A DNA stretch of 27,102 nt from contig JBPCKZ010000185.1 of NCBI GenBank assembly GCA_051003795.1, forward strand, positions 1 to 27,102, written 5' to 3'. Every line of letters starts with the position of its first letter. Position 1 is the stretch's first letter. Shown here piece by piece: positions 23,469-27,102 of this stretch. The notes beneath the pieces are model-generated. The model had not been told where the DNA came from and searched no databases. It was given only the letters and a program-made list of their open reading frames with translations. Origin of the DNA: JALYXS01 sp051003795. GTDB taxonomy: Bacteria; Acidobacteriota; Terriglobia; Bryobacterales; Bryobacteraceae. The translations under genes were made by a program, and so were the position numbers.

Positions 23469-24451
23469 GATTCTTGCGAGTGCTGCTCGTTTTGCTGTTG
23501 CTTGCGGCGATTGGCGGCGGCTATGTTCTATTCTTTTTGAGCCGCCCCTATCGCCATTTTGAAACCCGGGCTTTCATCGATTTTCCGAAGGGCACCTCAA
23601 CCGAGGAGATGGCCGCGTTGCTCAATGGCGCGGGCGTGGTTCGGCATTCGTGGATGTTCCTCCTGGCACGCGCTCTCTCCCCCGGGAGCAAGCTGCAGGC
23701 GGGCGAGTACGAGTTCACCAAACCGGCTTCGACGTTTCAGGTTTTCAAGCGCATCGCGCGGGGCGACATCTTTTATTACGAGTTGCTGGTGCCGGAAGGC
23801 AATAACATTTTCGACATCTCGTCGTCGGTCGATCGCCTCGGAATTTTTTCAGGCCAGGAATTTCTGAAAGTGGCGCGGAACCCGCGGATGATTCGCGATC
23901 TCGATCCCCTCGCCCCCACGCTTGAAGGATACTTGTTCCCCAACACTTATCGCTTAAGCCGGCACACCAGCGCCGAGCAGCTCTGCCGTCTGATGACGAA
24001 CAAATTCCGCGAGACGTGGAAAGAGCTGAAGACCGCCGCGAACGTTCATAACACGGTGACCTTGGCGTCGCTGGTCGAAAAAGAAGCGCGGCTGCCCCAA
24101 GAGCGGCCCATCATCGCGTCCGCATTCCGCAACCGGTTGAAGATCGGGATGAAGCTCGATTGCGATCCCACAACCGTTTACGCCGCGCTGCTCGAAGGCC
24201 GGTACCGCGGCACGATCTACCGTTCCGATCTCGAGAGCGCAAGTCCCTACAACACCTATACGAGAGCCGGATTGCCGCCCGGCCCCATCGCCAACCCCAG
24301 CCGCAGTTCTTTGAAAGCCGTGCTCGAGCCGGCGGACACGAATTATCTTTATTTCGTCGCCAAGGGTGACGGCTCCGGCGGCCATCGTTTTTCCGATAAT
24401 CTGGCGGCTCACAATGCCGCGACCGCGGAGTTCCGGCGCGCGGCGAATTAA
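23465..24451 (+). CDS. mltG: Endolytic transglycosylase MltG
   Basis: This 328-residue inner-membrane enzyme cuts nascent peptidoglycan strands and sets glycan length. One N-terminal membrane anchor is visible (VLLVLLLLAAIGGGYVLFFL), then a LysM-like periplasmic part (about 35-95). The YceG catalytic domain follows: TLEGYLFPNTYRLS, then TLASLVEKEARLPQERPIIA with the catalytic Glu of VEKEA, FRNRLKIGMKLDCDPTTVYA and SPYNTYTRAGLPPGPIANPS near the end. It starts with TTG sharing TTGA with the ruvX stop, so translation is coupled. It ends with TAA immediately before a GTG-started gene. Confidence 0.92.
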   Translation: MRFLRVLLVLLLLAAIGGGYVLFFLSRPYRHFETRAFIDFPKGTSTEEMAALLNGAGVVRHSWMFLLARALSPGSKLQAGEYEFTKPASTFQVFKRIARGDIFYYELLVPEGNNIFDISSSVDRLGIFSGQEFLKVARNPRMIRDLDPLAPTLEGYLFPNTYRLSRHTSAEQLCRLMTNKFRETWKELKTAANVHNTVTLASLVEKEARLPQERPIIASAFRNRLKIGMKLDCDPTTVYAALLEGRYRGTIYRSDLESASPYNTYTRAGLPPGPIANPSRSSLKAVLEPADTNYLYFVAKGDGSGGHRFSDNLAAHNAATAEFRRAAN

Positions 24452-24452
24452 T

Positions 24453-24953
24453 GTGGCCCGAATCGGGAGGCGGCAAATCGTAAGAGATTATCTGAGCGCG
24501 CGGCGGTGGACTGCCATCGGAAGAGAGGAGTGGACGGAGCTGCGCCGGGATCTGCCCTCGATCGCGGAGAATTTCCTGCGCGAGGCGCTACGGGAATCGG
24601 GAATCGAGGTCGCGCAGCCTTATCGCGGCATCCGTCGGAAATCCTTGGACGATCTCGAAACCTCGCTGCTCGACATGCAGCGCGTGTATGCCAACGCCCC
24701 GGAGCTTTCGCCGATCTGCCGCAAGATCGTTATCCAGGCCAAAGATCGCGCGCGTTTTGCGGCGCGGAATCCAAAAATCGATGCATCGCAACGCGAACTG
24801 AAAGAAGAAATGCTGCGCTGGATGCTCGTCTGGCTGGACGATCCATCCATGTTCCAGCCATGGGTACGGCTCCGCAAAAAACAGCTAAATCAAATCGATC
24901 GACTGGACCGCGACCGTGTCGCCATCGAGCGCGCCAGTGACCTTGACCTTTAA
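24453..24953 (+). CDS. Uncharacterised protein downstream of mltG (166 aa)
   Basis: I do not recognise this protein. The proposed GTG at 24453 lies 1 base after the mltG stop, and the frame continues to 24953; the frame is open further upstream only as a shadow of mltG. The product is helical, Arg-rich and soluble, with no signal peptide or membrane segment. Visible features are RDYLSARRWTAIGREEWTELRRDLPSIAENFLREALRESG (two amphipathic helices), QPYRGIRRKSLDDLETSLLDM, and a Trp-rich part EMLRWMLVWLDDPSMFQPW. Position suggests co-transcription with ruvX-mltG. The last 69 bases are antisense to the convergent secreted-protein gene. Confidence 0.62.
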   Translation: MARIGRRQIVRDYLSARRWTAIGREEWTELRRDLPSIAENFLREALRESGIEVAQPYRGIRRKSLDDLETSLLDMQRVYANAPELSPICRKIVIQAKDRARFAARNPKIDASQRELKEEMLRWMLVWLDDPSMFQPWVRLRKKQLNQIDRLDRDRVAIERASDLDL

Positions 24954-25196
24954 ATCTTTCTCCTTCTCGGTGGCCTTGAGCGCCGCGAGAGCTTTCGAAT
25001 TCCCGGCTTCGTCGAACTTGACGAACTTGCCGTCGGAAAGCACGATTCCGTAACCGCTCTTCGAGCAGGCGATGGCACATTTGCTGGTGTGGCCAGCCAG
25101 ATCTTTTCCCTTGCACATCACGTCCACCAGGGTGCCCGTCCAGGATTCGGCGTAAGCGGCCACGGTGAATAAAGAGAGACAGAGCAGTGTTTTCAT
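24885..25196 (-). CDS. Small secreted protein with conserved-looking cysteines (103 aa)
   Basis: The signal peptide MKTLLCLSLFTVAAYA predicts cleavage before ESWTGTLVD. The mature part of about 87 residues contains three Cys (VDVMCKGKDLAGHTSKCAIAC), then a compact beta-rich region SGYGIVLSDGKFVKFDEAG and KDLKVKVTGALDGDTVAVQSI. I recall similar small secreted proteins as common in acidobacteria but know no function; the WTGTLVD...GDTVAVQSI pattern suggests an OB-like small domain. No ribosome-binding site is clear before the ATG. The 3' end overlaps the convergent gene by 69 bases; the next minus-strand gene upstream (a di-heme protein) is 30 bases away. Confidence 0.68.
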   Translation of the reverse strand: MKTLLCLSLFTVAAYAESWTGTLVDVMCKGKDLAGHTSKCAIACSKSGYGIVLSDGKFVKFDEAGNSKALAALKATEKEKDLKVKVTGALDGDTVAVQSIDLI

Positions 25197-25226
25197 GACG
25201 ACTAGTCTACCCGATGCGGCCGGCTG

Positions 25227-26786
25227 TTATTCGAGATCGGTAGGATCGTTGAACAGGACCGTCAACTTGATCGCGCCATGCCGGAACTGCGGAAAGTTGG
25301 CCGCGGTCCGATCGCCGGGATCTAGATTCGAAGCCGTATCGTCTGGTGGAAAGAGTACCAGCGAGTTCAGGAAGGCGAGCAAATCCCCACGATCCCTTGC
25401 CGGCGCGGCCGCGTATGCATCTCGCGCCGGCCGCGCTTCGCCGCCGTGCCGTAGAATTACTTCGTTCAGATTGATGCTGCGCCCATCGTGACCATACGGA
25501 GCGGTCGACCCCACGCCCCAGAGCGCCGTGGTCGTCATCTGAATCTGGAGCGTGCCGTCGTAATTCCGCTCGTAAAAATTGGGGCCGAGATCGTGGCGTT
25601 TGAAATCCGTGAAGATATTCTTCGCCAGATATGGTTGATAGGCAGCCGTCCGAAGGGCGGGAAATTGAGAACCGTCGTCAACAGCCTTCAAGAGAGGAGT
25701 GGCGGTCGCAAAAAGCCCATTCAGATTGCCTTGGGCCGGATCGTAAACCGTTTCGACGTCGGCCACGCGGCGGTCGCGGTCGATCCGCAGATCGGAAATG
25801 TGACACGTGCCGCACCCAAGCTGGCTAAAAAAGTTGCGGCCATTGGCGGTCTGATCGGTCTGTTCGTAAAGCGCCGGTTTGAAATAGTTCAGCAGGTAGA
25901 ATTCCAGGTAATCGACGATCGCCGCGCCCATTTGGTTGCGGATGGGATCGCCCGGCGCGACCTTGGTGGGATCCGGATCCGGCGGGTTCTCAACCGAATC
26001 GAGCTTGCCATCGAGAACCATGCCGGCTGGAGTAGTTACGCGTCCTCCTTTGCTTGCGGCTGTCATCTCTGGGTCAAGCGCCTGAAATCCCATTTCGTTA
26101 TTCAACGCGCCGATGATAAATTCGCGAATCGAGGTGGTTCCGCCCTGCGCGAAAAACGGCCGTACGCGCAAATCGTTATCGACGCCTTGGACGTTCGACA
26201 GATCCACCGTTCCGTTCGGCATGGCCGTAACGGAGCCATATCGGATGCCCTTGCTCTCGAGCGCCGCGGTAACCGGCACCGCGGTGGCGCGGGACTGCGC
26301 GATGGCGGCGTCCCGCCTGGCGCGCAGCTCCGCGGTAATCTCATCGGCCAGCATTTCTTTGAGACCCAGGCCGAAAAGATGAGGCGCGTCGCGGCTATCG
26401 GGCCGCGTCGCAACGTCGCCGCCCGATCCGGCGGAGCCGCGCGGCCGGGCATGGCAAGCCGCGCAGCTATCCGTCGATCCCGCGCCGATTCCAACATTGT
26501 TTGCGATGTCGCCCCTGCCATCGCGCGCGTACGGCCCCGCGCCGTCCTGGCGTCTATACTTGCGCTGGAACAGTTGGCGTCCGCGACGGATGGCGCGGTA
26601 CGGATCGCGATTGATGAGATACGCGGATGAGTTAGGAGTATAGATGTCGCCGCGCCCCGCCCCAATCTCGTCCTCTAGGGATTTGGCGATGCCTTCGTTC
26701 GCCGCGTTGGGCGCGATCGTTTTGTCGATCGTTTGGGCGAGTGAAACGGATGAAAACAAAGCGAGCCGAAGAACCTTCGAAATCAT
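25227..26786 (-). CDS. Di-heme c-type cytochrome of the DUF1111/di-heme oxidoreductase type
   Basis: This 519-residue exported protein has a short N-terminal signal (MISKVLRLALFSSVSLAQ) and two CXXCH heme-attachment motifs: CAACH (108-112) and CGTCH (325-329). After the first, GDVATRPDSRDAPHLFGLGL resembles the family block around the N-terminal heme. Near the C-terminus STAPYGHDGRSINLNEVILRHGGEARPA is the DUF1111 (DHOR) signature GHDGR...HGGEA. These proteins are periplasmic, distant relatives of cytochrome c peroxidases (MauG group), and mostly of unknown substrate. Distal heme ligands cannot be assigned by eye. GAGGAAG lies about 11 bases before the ATG. It is 30 bases upstream of the small secreted protein gene and may be co-transcribed with it. 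Confidence 0.82.
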   Translation of the reverse strand: MISKVLRLALFSSVSLAQTIDKTIAPNAANEGIAKSLEDEIGAGRGDIYTPNSSAYLINRDPYRAIRRGRQLFQRKYRRQDGAGPYARDGRGDIANNVGIGAGSTDSCAACHARPRGSAGSGGDVATRPDSRDAPHLFGLGLKEMLADEITAELRARRDAAIAQSRATAVPVTAALESKGIRYGSVTAMPNGTVDLSNVQGVDNDLRVRPFFAQGGTTSIREFIIGALNNEMGFQALDPEMTAASKGGRVTTPAGMVLDGKLDSVENPPDPDPTKVAPGDPIRNQMGAAIVDYLEFYLLNYFKPALYEQTDQTANGRNFFSQLGCGTCHISDLRIDRDRRVADVETVYDPAQGNLNGLFATATPLLKAVDDGSQFPALRTAAYQPYLAKNIFTDFKRHDLGPNFYERNYDGTLQIQMTTTALWGVGSTAPYGHDGRSINLNEVILRHGGEARPARDAYAAAPARDRGDLLAFLNSLVLFPPDDTASNLDPGDRTAANFPQFRHGAIKLTVLFNDPTDLE

Positions 26787-26842
26787 AAGGGCAGTGCTTC
26801 CTCGATGGATAGTGTTCTTAACCGGCGGGACGTTTCAGGGCC

Positions 26843-26860
26843 ATGGCGCATGCGCGCCAT
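26843..26860. promoter_or_regulatory. Inverted repeat upstream of the di-heme cytochrome gene
   Basis: ATGGCGC (26843-26849) and GCGCCAT (26854-26860) form a 7-bp stem with a 4-base loop in the 185-base gap between the di-heme gene start and the end of the next minus-strand gene. No T-tract follows on the minus strand, so it is more likely an operator or a weak terminator of the upstream gene than a strong terminator. Nothing else in this gap is recognisable. Confidence 0.35.
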
Positions 26861-26971
26861 AATTTAGTGGCCCAATCCAGGACCGGGGACCGGGTTCTAT
26901 CGAGGTTGTGGCAAAGTGCGCGCTAGCGTTTGCCCGGAGCAACCATGAAAGAACGCGAGCGGGTTAGTCAT

Positions 26972-27102
26972 TCACCCGCCCAGCACTTCAATCGCCTCGT
27001 TTCCGCAAATCCGCTCCACGGCCGCGCGAAATTCCCGGTCCGGCCGCACCTTCAAGGGCACGTCCAAGACCACCGAGAAATCCCGCGACGCCTCCAGGCG
27101 GA
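26972..27102 (-). CDS. C-terminal end of an unidentified gene, possibly DNA polymerase III alpha (partial)
   Basis: A minus-strand frame enters at the window edge and stops with TGA at 26972-26974. The visible 42 residues end VLDVPLKVRPDREFRAAVER followed by ICGNEAIEVLGG. The pattern of a strand, a helix and G-x-E-A-hEVLG resembles the C-terminal OB-domain end of DnaE-type polymerase subunits (PxxEhxxxhxxhhGxxxhxV), but the stretch is too short for certainty. An open plus-strand frame in the same place is judged a shadow. The identity call is weak; that a gene ends here is more likely than not. Confidence 0.4.
   Translation of the reverse strand, partial: RLEASRDFSVVLDVPLKVRPDREFRAAVERICGNEAIEVLGG

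Noticed and set aside
26944..27102. Plus-strand open frame starting ATGAAAGAACGC and running off the window end
   Set aside because: It is antisense to a minus-strand frame with a more protein-like sequence, has no good ribosome-binding site, and gives an Arg/His-rich peptide typical of a shadow frame.

Overview
The window is about 60% GC, densely coded on both strands, and looks like a chromosomal segment of an acidobacterium of the Solibacter/Bryobacterales type. The clues are a secreted beta-propeller protein with a TIGR03437-type C-terminal region (a family I recall as heavily expanded in Candidatus Solibacter), an Oar-like receptor with an N-terminal carboxypeptidase-regulatory-like domain, an orphan HipA-like kinase, a DUF1111-type di-heme protein and a Lys/Ala-rich histone-like protein. 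The assignment rests on family knowledge, not on a search. I see no tRNA, rRNA, CRISPR array, transposase or prophage gene, and no gene-free stretch over 300 bases.

Layout. 1-2700: tail of an alpha/beta hydrolase and, on the minus strand, a TonB-dependent-receptor-like outer-membrane protein. 2804-8307: a flagellar block. A sigma-54 activator with a degenerate receiver domain (minus strand) stands divergent to fliA, followed by flgM, a flgN-like gene, flgK and flgL. A good sigma-28 promoter match lies between fliA and flgM, so FliA probably drives its own anti-sigma factor together with the hook-filament junction proteins. 8324-11881: a Tat-exported sugar-isomerase-like protein, the queC-queE pair (7-deazaguanine/queuosine pathway) and a divergent HI0933-type flavoprotein. 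11893-13635: a HipA-like kinase, a small conserved-looking protein, and an acidic/basic bipartite histone-like protein whose promoter is bracketed by two GTTGnCAAC palindromes three helical turns apart. 13729-17678: a MltD-type lytic transglycosylase and an EF-G paralogue lacking the catalytic G3 histidine. 17819-21009: a secreted six-repeat propeller/TIGR03437 protein overlapping by 4 bases an AbiEii-like nucleotidyltransferase. 21075-21766: a VapBC toxin-antitoxin pair. 21806-24953: an AI-2E-family permease, then a divergent ruvX-mltG-unknown cluster. 24885-27102: a small secreted Cys-containing protein, a DUF1111 di-heme protein, and the C-terminal end of a minus-strand gene, possibly dnaE.

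Most genes are recognisable housekeeping or accessory genes. The best candidates for something not yet described are the operator pair around the histone-like promoter, the divergent activator/fliA arrangement with a non-phosphorylatable receiver, the propeller-nucleotidyltransferase overlap, and the unknown third gene of the ruvX-mltG cluster with its 69-base antisense overlap. I see no clearly new multi-gene system.

Several start codons were placed from gene overlaps, ribosome-binding sites and family N-termini: queE GTG at 10014, queC ATG at 10697, the flavoprotein at 10724, the small protein at 12777, the histone-like protein at 13635, the nucleotidyltransferase GTG at 18346 and the gene after mltG at 24453.
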